44,237 nucleotides of DNA from Atribacterota bacterium (GTDB lineage: Bacteria > Atribacterota > Phoenicimicrobiia > Phoenicimicrobiales > Stramentimicrobiaceae): assembly GCA_028717805.1 (NCBI GenBank), contig JAQUNC010000017.1, positions 1 through 44,237 on the forward strand. Reading direction: 5' to 3'. A model generated the notes under the pieces. That model saw nothing but the letters and a program-made list of their open reading frames with translations. It had not been told where the DNA came from and did no database searches. The stretch's first letter is position 1. Each line of letters starts with the position of its first letter. Positions 1 through 8,936 of this stretch are shown in pieces. Position numbers and translations under genes: made by a program.

Positions 1-126
1 GCCTGCTGCTACTAAGGCTGCGGCAATAGGTTCGTTGTCATACCCTTCCATCTTCTGGCCTTCGAAGGTGAAGGCGACCTTCTGGCCAGGCTGGAAGTGT
101 AAAATAGGGTGTTCTTTGATTCTCAT
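1..126 (-). CDS. 2Fe-2S ferredoxin-like oxidoreductase subunit, N-terminus only
   Basis: The first 42 codons of a minus-strand gene are visible; the rest lies beyond the window. The peptide begins MRIKEHPILHF and contains a YDNEPIAAAL stretch. This pattern is typical of the small 2Fe-2S subunit of HcnABC, opine-oxidase and D-amino-acid dehydrogenase type enzymes (the N-terminal domain of sarcosine oxidase alpha). The cluster cysteines would lie further downstream and cannot be seen. An AGAGGG ribosome binding site precedes the ATG. The gene follows the FAD oxidoreductase on the same strand, 109 bases away, which suggests the two subunits form one electron-transferring dehydrogenase. Substrate unknown. 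Confidence 0.72.
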   Translation of the reverse strand, partial: MRIKEHPILHFQPGQKVAFTFEGQKMEGYDNEPIAAALVAAG

Positions 127-235
127 ATAATACCCTCTTCAAAAAAATAAAGCTAATAGTTTAAATTTCTATAAAATTAGAGTAGATTTAATATATTTCT
201 TTATCTATTAATCTAATCACTGATCACTGAAAATT

Positions 236-1423
236 TTAAATATACCTTTCCGCTAATAATTCCTTACATTTTGTCTTAAATCTGGACAATTGAAAAGATT
301 CTAAAGACATGCTACTTTTGCCTTCAATAACTAACTCTGAAATTAATTTACCAGTAATAGGAGAAAGTGCTATTCCGTCACCTTCATGTCCTGCTGCCAT
401 TATAAAACCATCAATTCCTTCTACTTCTCCTAAAATAGGTAAACCATCCTCAGTATAAGGTCTTAATCCGGCAAAACATCTTATGATGGCAATATTCTTA
501 AATGCTGGAATTAAACACACAATATTCTTGGCGATACATTCAATTCCACTATAAGTTACCTGGGAATTAAATCCTACAAATTCTCTGGTGGCACCAACTA
601 AATAATTACCACTAGCAGTTGATTCAACAGTAAGGCCTGCACCATCATCATTTTTAATTTCAGGATTATATTTACAAGCAATATAATTGGAAGTACAAAG
701 AACTCCATTCACTATATCCGGAATTTCTTCTGTGACTAACAGTTGCCCTCTTCTTGGTCTGATAGGAATGTCTAGATTCACCATTGCTCCAATTTGTGGT
801 GCATAAATCCCTGCTGCATTAACTACCAGATTGGTATTAATTCTTCCCCTATCAGTTACAATGCTTTCAATCTTGTTATCTCTTATTTTTATCCCTTGAA
901 CTTTAGTATGATTGTATATTCTGGCATTTTTATACCTTTGTCCTGCTTCTGCAAATCCATAAGCTAGCCTAATTGGATTAACCTGCCCATCGGCAGAACA
1001 ATAAGTAGCTCCAGCAATTGAATTAGACAATTCAGGTTGCTTATTTCTTGCTTCTCTGGAATTCAATAATTTTACATCTAATCCATTGTTGGATTGCTCT
1101 CGTACAAACTTTTTCATTGTATCATATTGAACTTGATCAGGTATCACCACCATCGCTCCATTAGAGATATATTCAATATCATAGTCCAGCTCTTCTTTTA
1201 AATGTTTAAATATCTCAGCACTTTTTATCGCCATTTTAAGATGGATTCCGGGTTTTTTGGTTTGAAGAAAAATAATACCTTCACATGCTCCAGAAGTACC
1301 ACTGGCAATAGTTTCTTTTTCTAGAAGAACTGCATTCATATTATTTTTTGCCAGATGGTAAAATATTGAAGTTCCAATTACCCCGCCACCAATAATAACA
1401 ACATCTGCTTTTGAAATAAACAT
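236..1423 (-). CDS. FAD-dependent oxidoreductase, DAO family (amino/imino acid dehydrogenase)
   Basis: This 395-residue flavoprotein has an N-terminal dinucleotide-binding motif (IIGGGVIG, residues 10-17) and an acidic residue closing the second strand near residue 35. The C-terminal GHEGDGIALSP segment is typical of the DAO family (glycine oxidase, sarcosine oxidase beta, HcnC, D-hydroxyproline dehydrogenase). It probably oxidises a secondary or primary amino acid to an imine and passes electrons to the adjacent 2Fe-2S subunit rather than to oxygen. A GGGAG site lies about 10 bases before the ATG. A racemase and a TRAP transporter lie upstream in the same orientation, and a RidA protein and a DapA-like lyase are nearby, so an amino-acid catabolic route is likely. 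The substrate cannot be read from sequence. Confidence 0.85.
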   Translation of the reverse strand: MFISKADVVIIGGGVIGTSIFYHLAKNNMNAVLLEKETIASGTSGACEGIIFLQTKKPGIHLKMAIKSAEIFKHLKEELDYDIEYISNGAMVVIPDQVQYDTMKKFVREQSNNGLDVKLLNSREARNKQPELSNSIAGATYCSADGQVNPIRLAYGFAEAGQRYKNARIYNHTKVQGIKIRDNKIESIVTDRGRINTNLVVNAAGIYAPQIGAMVNLDIPIRPRRGQLLVTEEIPDIVNGVLCTSNYIACKYNPEIKNDDGAGLTVESTASGNYLVGATREFVGFNSQVTYSGIECIAKNIVCLIPAFKNIAIIRCFAGLRPYTEDGLPILGEVEGIDGFIMAAGHEGDGIALSPITGKLISELVIEGKSSMSLESFQLSRFKTKCKELLAERYI

Positions 1424-1451
1424 ATAAATTCAAGCTCCCTATACAAATTAC

Positions 1452-2180
1452 TTATTCTATCTCGTTAAATTTTTGTTTAACCAAACCATTATACATCCAC
1501 TGCATTAATGAACACATATCAAACACTGGCAAGTCAATATATTTTTGCATATCATAGGCATAAGGCGACATATTGGTACACTCTAAGACTACCGCACCAA
1601 GCTCATCACAAGAATCCCTTAAATCAATTGCTGCATCTATAATTTCAGTTTTTACTCTTTCTCTATTAAAATTTGCCAGTTGATCTTTCACAAATACCCT
1701 TTGAAAATACTTATAATCATCCATGCCTTTTATTACTAGAGGTATGTTTTTTATACCACTACCAACCAGATGCTCTTTAGTTAAAGATTTATAATTTGCA
1801 GTTAAAACTCCTATTTTTCTATCTTTATTTAAGAGATTATATATCAAGGGTATTTGTAATAAACTGGAAGTGAAAACGGGTATTTGAACACTATTACTTA
1901 TTTCCTTTTGAAATTTTCCTAAAAAGCCACAGCTAGTGGTAATCCCATTAACACCTTTTTTTTCTAGTATTTTAGCAGTTTCTATTGCTTTTACTAATAG
2001 TTCAGAATCAGTGTAATAAACTGCTCTTTCCGGAAAAATTCCCTCCATTATCTGATATATAACCGGAAAATTCCAGGTTCTTGGATTACCAATATCACCC
2101 TGTATACGCCGGAATTTAGTATCCAATTTAATTACACCAATAATCGTCTTCTTCTTACCTTCAGATAAATTGGCTTCCAT
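1452..2180 (-). CDS. Asp/Glu/hydantoin racemase-superfamily protein
   Basis: This 242-residue protein belongs to the aspartate/glutamate racemase superfamily. The two expected catalytic cysteines are present, Cys84 in a TTSCGFLG motif and Cys201 in an LECTNMSPYA motif. Each domain of the fold supplies one acid/base cysteine. The family includes amino-acid racemases, hydantoin racemases and maleate isomerases, so the exact substrate is open. It sits between the TRAP permease and the FAD oxidoreductase with short gaps on the same strand. The simplest reading is that it converts an imported L-amino acid derivative to the D-form used by the oxidoreductase, or the reverse. That role is inferred from context only. 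Confidence 0.75.
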   Translation of the reverse strand: MEANLSEGKKKTIIGVIKLDTKFRRIQGDIGNPRTWNFPVIYQIMEGIFPERAVYYTDSELLVKAIETAKILEKKGVNGITTSCGFLGKFQKEISNSVQIPVFTSSLLQIPLIYNLLNKDRKIGVLTANYKSLTKEHLVGSGIKNIPLVIKGMDDYKYFQRVFVKDQLANFNRERVKTEIIDAAIDLRDSCDELGAVVLECTNMSPYAYDMQKYIDLPVFDMCSLMQWMYNGLVKQKFNEIE

Positions 2181-2192
2181 AAATCTATATCC

Positions 2193-4103
2193 TTAAGAAC
2201 TGGGTTCTAAAAAAGTTTTTTTCTTCTCTTTTATAATATTTAGCCGTTTGAAAACCAAATATATCAAAAACATGATTGCTAGTACGCCAGCCAAAACCGT
2301 ATCATAGAACGAAGGGACAATATTTATAAAAAATAAAAAGAGACCAATTAAAAAAATAAGAGCTCTCTGCCAATATTTTAACTTTTGAAAGAAAAAATTA
2401 GATAAACTGGAAGCTAGAAAATAAGTTGATATCAGTAATAATAAAAATACTGTTATTATTTCCACCACTGTTCCCTGCATCAAAAGAGCTGGATTATAAA
2501 TAAAAACATAGGGAATAAAAAATCCAACCAGAGCTAATTTTAAAGCTTCCCAACCAGTTCTTAAAGGTTCAGATTCAGCAATTGCCGCTCCACAATATGC
2601 TGCAATACATACGGGTGGTGTAACACTGGCAAGAATGGCAAAATAAAATACAAATAAGTGAGAAGCCAATAAATCACACCCTAAAGCAGATAACGCCGGT
2701 CCACCAATAGTAATGGCAATAATATATGCCGGAGTACATGGTAACCCCATACCCAGGATAAGAGAAGTAAGCATAATCAGCAATAATGCTGGAAACAATA
2801 TTCCTTTAGACCAATTAGTAATAACAGCAGCAATACCTAGTCCTAAGCCAGTGTGAGTAACAATAGAAACTACCATTCCTGCTCCAGCACAAGCAAGTGC
2901 AATCATAACCATATTTTTACCTGCTAATTTTAGGGTACTCCAGAGTCGATGAGGATTCATCATGGTTTCTTTCTTACAAAAGCTAATAGCAAAAGAGGTC
3001 AATATAGCTATAGCTGCTGCCATAAACGGAGAGTATCCAGTCAACAGCATATAAACCAAGCCAACTAATGGAATTAACAGATAAGAATCTCTTATTAAAT
3101 CTTTAACTGACAGCACCTGATCTTTGCTTAAACCCTTAAGATTATCGCGAACCGCAATAAAATGTACCCGCATACCTATGCTAATATAATAAAGAATGGC
3201 TCCCAATGCTGCTGCTACAATAATTTTTACATAAGAGATACCGGTAATTTCAGCCATTACAAAGGCGCCAGCACCCATTACCGGCGGCATAAGCATACCT
3301 CCAGTAGACGCAGCTGCTTCTACTGCTCCGGCAAACTGTTTCCGGTATCCCATCCTCTTCATTAAAGGAATCGTGAAGGTGCCGGTAGCATAAACATTAG
3401 CAGCGGCAACTCCGCTTATAGAGCCAAACAATCCACTACTTATAACGGCAATCTTAGCAGGTCCTCCAGGGCTTGTACCGGCAACCCTACAAGCAAGATT
3501 GGTAAAAAATTCACCAGTGCGGGTATGTTCCATAAAGGCTCCAAATATAACAAAAAGTGCCACAAAAGTAGCAGAAACTCCTGTAATTGAACCATATATT
3601 CCTTCCTCGGTCATTAAATATTGCATTTCAATTACTTCTGTTAATGGCACCACTTTATTATAAAAAACTCCCGGAAGAGATGGGGATATAAATAAATAAA
3701 TAAAAAATAATCCAATAAGTACTGACATAGCAGGAACTACTGCCCTACGAATTGCTTCTAACAACAAAATAATGTTTATAACTCCTAAAACCAATTCAAT
3801 AGTTAACACAGGCTCTATAAATTGTAAGCGATAGGTTAATCTTTGATCCGAAATCATAAGGAATAATGGAGGTAGAATGGCCAGAACTGCAAATAAACCA
3901 TCAAAAAATGTTATTCGATCTTTTGGAGATTTTGATGTTGCTGGAAATAAAATAAAGGCAATAGGTAAAAGGAATAATAAATGAATGCCTCTTTGGAAAC
4001 GAGGTTGCATAATACCAAAAAAAGCTGTGTATAGTTGAAAAATAGAAATCGTGACCAACCATCCTCCAATGAGCCAATTTTGCCATCCTTTAAATTCTCT
4101 CAT
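2193..4103 (-). CDS. TRAP transporter fused permease (4TM/12TM type)
   Basis: This 636-residue, very hydrophobic protein combines the small (DctQ-like) and large (DctM-like) TRAP subunits in one chain, as is usual for TAXI-type TRAP systems. The long C-terminal part carries repeated glycine-rich helices such as GMGLPCTPAYI. It would sit in the inner membrane and import an organic or amino acid using an ion gradient. The start was set at MREFKGW because AGAAGG lies 7 bases upstream. An ATG 54 bases earlier lies inside a perfect hairpin and lacks a usable ribosome site. The matching periplasmic binding protein is encoded just upstream. Family assignment is firm; substrate unknown. Confidence 0.9.
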   Translation of the reverse strand: MREFKGWQNWLIGGWLVTISIFQLYTAFFGIMQPRFQRGIHLLFLLPIAFILFPATSKSPKDRITFFDGLFAVLAILPPLFLMISDQRLTYRLQFIEPVLTIELVLGVINIILLLEAIRRAVVPAMSVLIGLFFIYLFISPSLPGVFYNKVVPLTEVIEMQYLMTEEGIYGSITGVSATFVALFVIFGAFMEHTRTGEFFTNLACRVAGTSPGGPAKIAVISSGLFGSISGVAAANVYATGTFTIPLMKRMGYRKQFAGAVEAAASTGGMLMPPVMGAGAFVMAEITGISYVKIIVAAALGAILYYISIGMRVHFIAVRDNLKGLSKDQVLSVKDLIRDSYLLIPLVGLVYMLLTGYSPFMAAAIAILTSFAISFCKKETMMNPHRLWSTLKLAGKNMVMIALACAGAGMVVSIVTHTGLGLGIAAVITNWSKGILFPALLLIMLTSLILGMGLPCTPAYIIAITIGGPALSALGCDLLASHLFVFYFAILASVTPPVCIAAYCGAAIAESEPLRTGWEALKLALVGFFIPYVFIYNPALLMQGTVVEIITVFLLLLISTYFLASSLSNFFFQKLKYWQRALIFLIGLFLFFINIVPSFYDTVLAGVLAIMFLIYLVFKRLNIIKEKKKTFLEPSS

Positions 4104-4138
4104 TTTTACCCTTCTTTCTGTATTGATTGATATATGTT

Positions 4139-4184
4139 CATGATACATGGCTTTCATTTAAGATTATGAAAGCCATGTATCATG
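4139..4184 (-). repeat. Perfect 19-bp inverted repeat between TRAP binding protein and permease
   Basis: Arms 4139-4157 and 4166-4184 are exact reverse complements around an 8-base loop. On the minus-strand mRNA this forms a long hairpin after the binding-protein stop and about 35 bases before the permease start. No U-tract follows, so it is not a classic terminator. In transporter operons such hairpins often protect the upstream binding-protein message from 3' decay, giving more binding protein than permease. That role is inferred. Confidence 0.8.
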
Positions 4185-4228
4185 CATGATTAAAAAGTCA
4201 ATTTTCTCTCATATCGAACTATTTGATC

Positions 4229-5260
4229 TTAATCCATATATCCTGCATCTTTGTAGAACTTTTCAGCACCAGAATGCAATGGAACTGCTACATTCTTCCA
4301 GCCATCTTCAGGAATAAAATATTTATTTGTCTTATCAATTTGATATACCTGCTCAATATTTTCATCAAATATCTTCAATATAGTGTACACAATTGCATCT
4401 GCTACATCTTTATTAACCAACAGTTCTCCAGCGGAAACCACAACAGGAACATCAATCTCCTGACCTTTATAAGTATTTGCAGGAATAACACATAGACCAC
4501 TTTCTCTGGCAACTGTTCCCAGTGTTTCATTGCAATAATCAATTAAGTCATTAGAGGCAGCAAGTATTATGGAATCCCTGCTTACTGTCATCTCGGTAAC
4601 TGCAGCAGCAGGAATAGATAAATGCGTAAAGACATAATCTACATGTTGATCCTTATACAGACTAATCATATCTGCATATACAGCATGAAAGACCTTTCCT
4701 CCTGCTTTTTCAACATCTTCTAAAGAAAGACCATAAAAATCAAAAATAGTCTCAATTATTGGTAAATCTGAGGTTCCCTTCATAGGAGCAGCAACCTTAA
4801 CAGCTTTTCCGTCTTTAACCATTTGCATCAATGCTTCAATAGTTTCAATACCCTCATTGACTGCTGCAACAAAATGAATATTATATATTCCAAAAATAGC
4901 TCCCATTGCTCGAACATCAGGATAAGCCTCTTCGTATAAGGGTGGTGTGCCATCATAAGCTGCTTTATCAACAAAAGTAATACCCCATCCTAAATCATCC
5001 TTGTGTGTGGCAACTCTAACCGGATTTACCAAGCCACCTCCAGGTACTACTTTAATCGTAATTTTTGGTTCTACTCCATTTATAAGTTGGGCTAGTCCTC
5101 CTGCTTGAATATACCATCCACCTCCGACACCACCGGCAACCCAGGTCATGGTAATTGGATCAAATTCCGGATTTGACTTTTCCGCCCAAGCAACAGAGCT
5201 AATACAAAAACTAAGAATAAAAATCAACAGTATTGTTTTCAAGAAATATTTTCTAAACAT
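4229..5260 (-). CDS. TAXI family TRAP transporter solute-binding protein
   Basis: This 343-residue secreted protein has a classical signal peptide: a basic N-terminus, a hydrophobic core at residues 8-22 and a likely cleavage after AWA near residue 26. The mature part starts with an MTWVAGGVGGGWY segment and continues with a VVPGGGLVNPVRV segment, both characteristic of TAXI (TRAP-associated extracytoplasmic immunogenic) binding proteins. It captures the substrate outside the membrane and delivers it to the fused permease encoded immediately downstream. The family is linked to glutamate and similar acids, but ligand specificity cannot be deduced here. The hairpin at 4139-4184 follows this gene. 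Confidence 0.9.
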   Translation of the reverse strand: MFRKYFLKTILLIFILSFCISSVAWAEKSNPEFDPITMTWVAGGVGGGWYIQAGGLAQLINGVEPKITIKVVPGGGLVNPVRVATHKDDLGWGITFVDKAAYDGTPPLYEEAYPDVRAMGAIFGIYNIHFVAAVNEGIETIEALMQMVKDGKAVKVAAPMKGTSDLPIIETIFDFYGLSLEDVEKAGGKVFHAVYADMISLYKDQHVDYVFTHLSIPAAAVTEMTVSRDSIILAASNDLIDYCNETLGTVARESGLCVIPANTYKGQEIDVPVVVSAGELLVNKDVADAIVYTILKIFDENIEQVYQIDKTNKYFIPEDGWKNVAVPLHSGAEKFYKDAGYMD

Positions 5261-5438
5261 AATTATTTTCCTCCTTTTTTTTAATAATATAAAATGAATT
5301 GATAATTATTTTTCTTTTACTCACCTCCTTCAGTAACTAAACCAGTTAATCATTTTTTTACTATTTATGGTTATGAAAGGATGTATAAATAGCCAGTAGA
5401 GAGCCTACTAGCAAATCAGTTCTTTGTATTTTTCTCAA

Positions 5439-6902
5439 TTATAGGAGACCAGAGTATTTACAGGTAATTTCAATTAATCTAACCATTCCCTGAACAGCCC
5501 AGCGAGCTCTCTCCTCAATGAGATTACCATCATTATCAGTAGTACCCAATCCAGGAGATACAAAAATATTACCGTCATAGGCAATAGTAGGAATAATTCC
5601 CATTTGTGCAGTACCTGATTGGAAGATATTTGTTCCAGAATACATATCTTCAATTGAAAAAATAGGTATTCCCAAACTGTTTTTCTGCCAGCTATTTTCA
5701 TAATTAATCTCAACAGCACTTGAATTATACGATTTTGAAATTATAAAGTCGTCTCTAATCTTTTTATTAATTTTAGTAAACTCTTCCCTGGTAATCTGAT
5801 AAAGCTGATCTACAGGATCCTTCAACCTTTTTGGATTATCTCTCAATACCTTAAGAGAAGCTATAACTCCAACCAAAGCCTCTTTACCAGGATCAACCGT
5901 AACATAAGCAGCTTTACCATGAGAAGATCCAGTTCCCCATCGATCTCCATGAACTCCTAGTGCTCTTCTAATATCTACCAAGAGATCTTCTTTGCCAATT
6001 ATTAAACCTGCTGTTACAGAAGAAGATGCTTTATCCATACTGTAACAAATCAGATCAGCATTATTCATTCTTATATCAGTACCTACAAAAGGTGCACCCC
6101 AGGCATTGTCTACAATATAAGGTACATTATAATCTTGAGCAAGCTCACCGAGCATTTTCTGTAAAAGTGGTGTTCCTTCCTTATCCTTAACTCCATAACC
6201 ATATCCAGGTGTGTCATATCCCAAGGAAGTAAAAGCAGTTAAATATGGGGCATGCCGCTCAGCGTTCTTTTTAAATAGCTTAATAGAAGCTTCTGGATCT
6301 ATATTACTCAGCTGAACACAGGGATGATACTTAATCCCATGACAATCGTAATTGGCTCCCTCTAAAGGTACAATTACACAATCTAAATTATTTTGCCTTT
6401 TTCCATAAAAACCTAATTCTCCTGGAGTTGTTCCACGATCGGCTAATAAATCCTTGTACTTTCCCGGAAATGGACGGCCATAGCCACCATGATGGTGTAA
6501 ATGCTTCTCATAAGGAATAATATACCTGGAACGATAATTATCCCCTCTGCCTTGCATGGGTGGTGTAGCCAGCACATCAAATGCAACCCAGAGAGCACCT
6601 TCACATGTATTTACTGCTACACCATCATATTTATCACCATAAACATCTTTAACTATTTCTCTAATTTCTTCATCAAATATTTTGTTGGGGATAATCTTTT
6701 CACTATAATATGACTCAGCTTCCCTTACTTCCTTAAAGGGTAATCCATGACAGCCAGAAATAGCTCCAGTAAGCCCAAATTTCCCTCTGATATCCTTTGG
6801 AATACCAATTTCATCTGCTGCTTTTCTGGCTTCAGCATAAATATTGGGAATGTTTTCTTGTAAATGACGATACATTTGAAATTTGTACTTGAAATCTGAC
6901 AT
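5439..6902 (-). CDS. PLP-dependent fold-type I enzyme, function unassigned
   Basis: This 487-residue protein looks like a fold-type I pyridoxal phosphate enzyme. The likely cofactor aspartate is Asp265 in PYIVDNAWGA, and the likely Schiff-base lysine is Lys291 in CYSMDKASSS. The layout resembles the SelA, SepSecS and cysteine-desulfurase-like lyase branch more than classical aminotransferases. An unusual histidine run (HLHHHGGYG, residues 134-142) precedes the cofactor domain. It lies between the TAXI binding protein and the DapA-like lyase on the same strand, so it probably acts on the transported amino acid or its breakdown product by elimination, racemisation or cleavage. I do not recognise the specific family, and the function stays open. 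Confidence 0.65.
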   Translation of the reverse strand: MSDFKYKFQMYRHLQENIPNIYAEARKAADEIGIPKDIRGKFGLTGAISGCHGLPFKEVREAESYYSEKIIPNKIFDEEIREIVKDVYGDKYDGVAVNTCEGALWVAFDVLATPPMQGRGDNYRSRYIIPYEKHLHHHGGYGRPFPGKYKDLLADRGTTPGELGFYGKRQNNLDCVIVPLEGANYDCHGIKYHPCVQLSNIDPEASIKLFKKNAERHAPYLTAFTSLGYDTPGYGYGVKDKEGTPLLQKMLGELAQDYNVPYIVDNAWGAPFVGTDIRMNNADLICYSMDKASSSVTAGLIIGKEDLLVDIRRALGVHGDRWGTGSSHGKAAYVTVDPGKEALVGVIASLKVLRDNPKRLKDPVDQLYQITREEFTKINKKIRDDFIISKSYNSSAVEINYENSWQKNSLGIPIFSIEDMYSGTNIFQSGTAQMGIIPTIAYDGNIFVSPGLGTTDNDGNLIEERARWAVQGMVRLIEITCKYSGLL

Positions 6903-7217
6903 TGTAATTTCTCCTTTTTACCTAAATAATTCCGTAATTTACATATATTTTATAGCACTCTTACCAATTTCATGCACATATATGATGTGCAAGAGAAAGC
7001 CTTCTTCTGGAAAACTTTTCAAATTAACATTAATTTCAATATTCTATATTCCCTCAAAGTAGCTTCAGGAGATACCTCTCTTAATCATTTTGTCATTATT
7101 ATTTTATTTAATATAGTCTTCTTGCTTTTATACTTTATCTCAAAATCTAACTGCATAATATTTTTTAGAATAGAATTGTTATATTTTAAAAATTCCAATA
7201 CCCAATACTATAAAATA
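6903..7217. other. Intergenic region with a 7-bp-arm palindrome
   Basis: No gene is supported in this AT-rich gap between the DapA-like gene and the PLP enzyme gene. The one structured element is TGCACAT-5-ATGTGCA at 6973-6991, about 70 bases upstream of the PLP-enzyme start. It is a possible operator for the PLP enzyme and TRAP genes. No second copy was noticed elsewhere, so the regulatory reading is weak. Confidence 0.4.
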
Positions 7218-8126
7218 TTACACTTTATACTTTTTGATTACACCAAGCTTTTCCATTATCTCCTTTAATTGTTTTAATTTATCTCCATCAAGAGGACGCA
7301 AGGGAAGCCTGGGGTTTCCTCCTGGCAGTCCCAATATGTTTAATCCCGCTTTAATTACTACTGGATTTGTAACTGAATAACAAATTTCCATCAGAGGGAA
7401 ATATTTGAACACTAATTCCCTTGAATTTATCATATCTTCATATTTTTGCCAGGGGCGGGATAACTGAGCAAATTCTTCCGGAATTAGATTTCCGGTAATA
7501 TTGGTAGTCCCTGATCCGCCTAAAGCCAGATTCGGTAAAATGATGGAATAAGGTGGTGCATCACAGGTCAAAACATCTATTTTCCTTGCCATACCCATCT
7601 GTACTTTAATCAACTGACTTACATCCGGCATTGCTTCTTTTAAAGCAACAATATTTTTTATATTACTAGTCATTTTTAAGGCAGTTTCTGGCTTGATATT
7701 TACCCCTACTCTGGTTGGATTATTGTAAACTACTATAGGAATATCAACCTGATCAGATACTGTCTTTAAAAAAAAATATAGGTCATCCTGAGGTGGTTTA
7801 ACATAAGAAGGCATTGCTATTAAAGCACCATCAGCTCCAATCATCCGGGCATATTTAGTCATTTCAATTGTATCCTGAGTATTTGAACCGGTGGTCCCTA
7901 CCAATACAGGTATTTTATTACGAGTATATCCAACAACAAATTGTATAATCTGTTTTTTCTCTTCTTTTGATAACATTGATGATTCACCTGCAGAGCCTAA
8001 AACTAACAAACCATTAGTTCCATAATTATGCTGAAAATCAATAATTGGCTTAAATTTTTCCATATCAATTTGCCCATTTTCCTGAAAAGGAGTAGGAATT
8101 GCTACCCATGAGCCTGTTATTCTCAT
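7218..8126 (-). CDS. DapA/NanA-superfamily aldolase or dehydratase (second paralog)
   Basis: This 302-residue class I aldolase-fold protein has the family's catalytic tyrosine (Tyr134 in VVYNNP) and Schiff-base lysine (Lys163 in VALKEA). A LVGTTGSNT segment replaces the usual GTGSN loop. A true lysine-pathway dapA is present at 11370-12254, so this copy probably serves the catabolic cluster, as DapA-like enzymes do in hydroxyproline, sialic acid and sugar-acid breakdown. The start at MRITGSW is chosen because AAGGAAAT precedes it at normal spacing; the longer reading frame would overlap the upstream gene. One base separates it from the preceding gene's stop, indicating translational coupling. 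Substrate unknown. Confidence 0.85.
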   Translation of the reverse strand: MRITGSWVAIPTPFQENGQIDMEKFKPIIDFQHNYGTNGLLVLGSAGESSMLSKEEKKQIIQFVVGYTRNKIPVLVGTTGSNTQDTIEMTKYARMIGADGALIAMPSYVKPPQDDLYFFLKTVSDQVDIPIVVYNNPTRVGVNIKPETALKMTSNIKNIVALKEAMPDVSQLIKVQMGMARKIDVLTCDAPPYSIILPNLALGGSGTTNITGNLIPEEFAQLSRPWQKYEDMINSRELVFKYFPLMEICYSVTNPVVIKAGLNILGLPGGNPRLPLRPLDGDKLKQLKEIMEKLGVIKKYKV

Positions 8127-8127
8127 A

Positions 8128-8568
8128 TTAATTATTTCCTTTTTTGGCTTGAATAATAATGGGATCCTCCACATTAATATTGAGATCTTTACCGGTTACT
8201 ATTTTTGGTGAATATAAAACAATATTTTGATGATTGGGCATATGAGTATCGTCAAAGCCAGCCACAGTTCCCAATAAATGATTATTCCAGTAGACTTCAT
8301 CGCCAACAAGCATGACTCCTCCTTTATTTATTTCAATAAATGCAATATAGGCAACCTGATAGACAACCGCTCCAGGCACAGCATCTACTTCATCAGTTAT
8401 AATCAATTCATGAATTTCATTTTTCTTTAATGCCCTTGATTTTGTTTGTATCAGTTGCAAGCCACGATCTTTCATCTCTAATTGTAAAATTGCTACTACT
8501 GAAGATTGAATGGTTCTTTTCAGACTATAGGGATTTTTAGTAATTAATCCACCAGTATAAGGATCCAT
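8128..8568 (-). CDS. Small conserved protein of unknown function (possibly DUF6917)
   Basis: This 146-residue soluble protein begins MDPYTGGLITKN after an AAGGAAG ribosome site at good spacing. The body alternates short strands with hydrophobic residues (for example AVVYQVAYIAFIEI and GVMLVGDEVYWN), which suggests a compact beta-rich domain. There is no signal peptide and no obvious catalytic motif. Its stop is one base before the start of the DapA-like gene, so the two are almost certainly co-translated and functionally linked. The overall look recalls DUF6917 proteins found beside DapA-like enzymes, but I could not confirm that. It may be an accessory or metabolite-binding subunit. Confidence 0.6.
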   Translation of the reverse strand: MDPYTGGLITKNPYSLKRTIQSSVVAILQLEMKDRGLQLIQTKSRALKKNEIHELIITDEVDAVPGAVVYQVAYIAFIEINKGGVMLVGDEVYWNNHLLGTVAGFDDTHMPNHQNIVLYSPKIVTGKDLNINVEDPIIIQAKKGNN

Positions 8569-8641
8569 ATTTTCACTTCCTTTATACTTTATTTTAATTT
8601 TAAAATAATACAAAATAGGGTAGAAATTATTAAAGTTTATA

Positions 8642-8707
8642 GTAATCCTAATACTTAAATTATATTTAAAACCTGGGTAACTATTGATAAATCAATACTA
8701 AAGAGAG
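8642..8707 (+). mobile_element. Decayed end of an insertion sequence
   Basis: This stretch aligns with 44121-44185 at roughly three quarters identity. The shared landmarks, in order, are GTAATCC, ATACTTAA, TTGATAAATCA and AAAGAGAG. In the other copy AGAGAG is followed at once by a transposase start codon. Here the corresponding coding start and the zinc-ribbon cysteines are missing, and weak similarity resumes near a GTCTCTT. This looks like a dead remnant of the same element. The rest of the 8569-9212 gap holds a CTCCCT-7-AGGGAG hairpin near 8813-8831 and a 37-codon ORF. Confidence 0.6.
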
Positions 8708-8936
8708 CAGGTAACGGTAAGCATTTTAGTCTCTTCCTAATGGAAATCAAATTAATGTATTTGTTGTCCAAAAGAGAATAATCTCTAGGAATCTCTGGAA
8801 GAGAGATGTATTCCTCCCTCTGGCCAAGGGAGATTACTGGCTATCTAGAAATGTTTTAGAATGTGTAGAAATGCTATCTATAAGTATCATTAAAAACCAT
8901 AAAACACCATTTGGGGAGGTCGAAAGAGACCAAACC

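Noticed and set aside
1-2180. Calling the FAD/2Fe-2S pair hydrogen cyanide synthase or hydroxyproline dehydrogenase
   Set aside because: The families share the same architecture, and there is no proline-racemase-type epimerase or other specific marker here.
4104-4157. An 18-residue N-terminal extension of the TRAP permease
   Set aside because: Its ATG lies inside a perfect hairpin, while an AGAAGG-preceded ATG fits the protein family start.
6972-7268. Plus-strand open frame of about 98 codons between the PLP enzyme and the DapA-like gene
   Set aside because: Its low-complexity hydrophobic translation lacks a ribosome site and overlaps the end of a clear minus-strand gene.
7218-8126. This DapA-like gene as a second lysine-pathway dapA
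   Set aside because: It is outside the lysine operon, coupled to an unknown protein in a catabolic cluster, and differs in the substrate loop.
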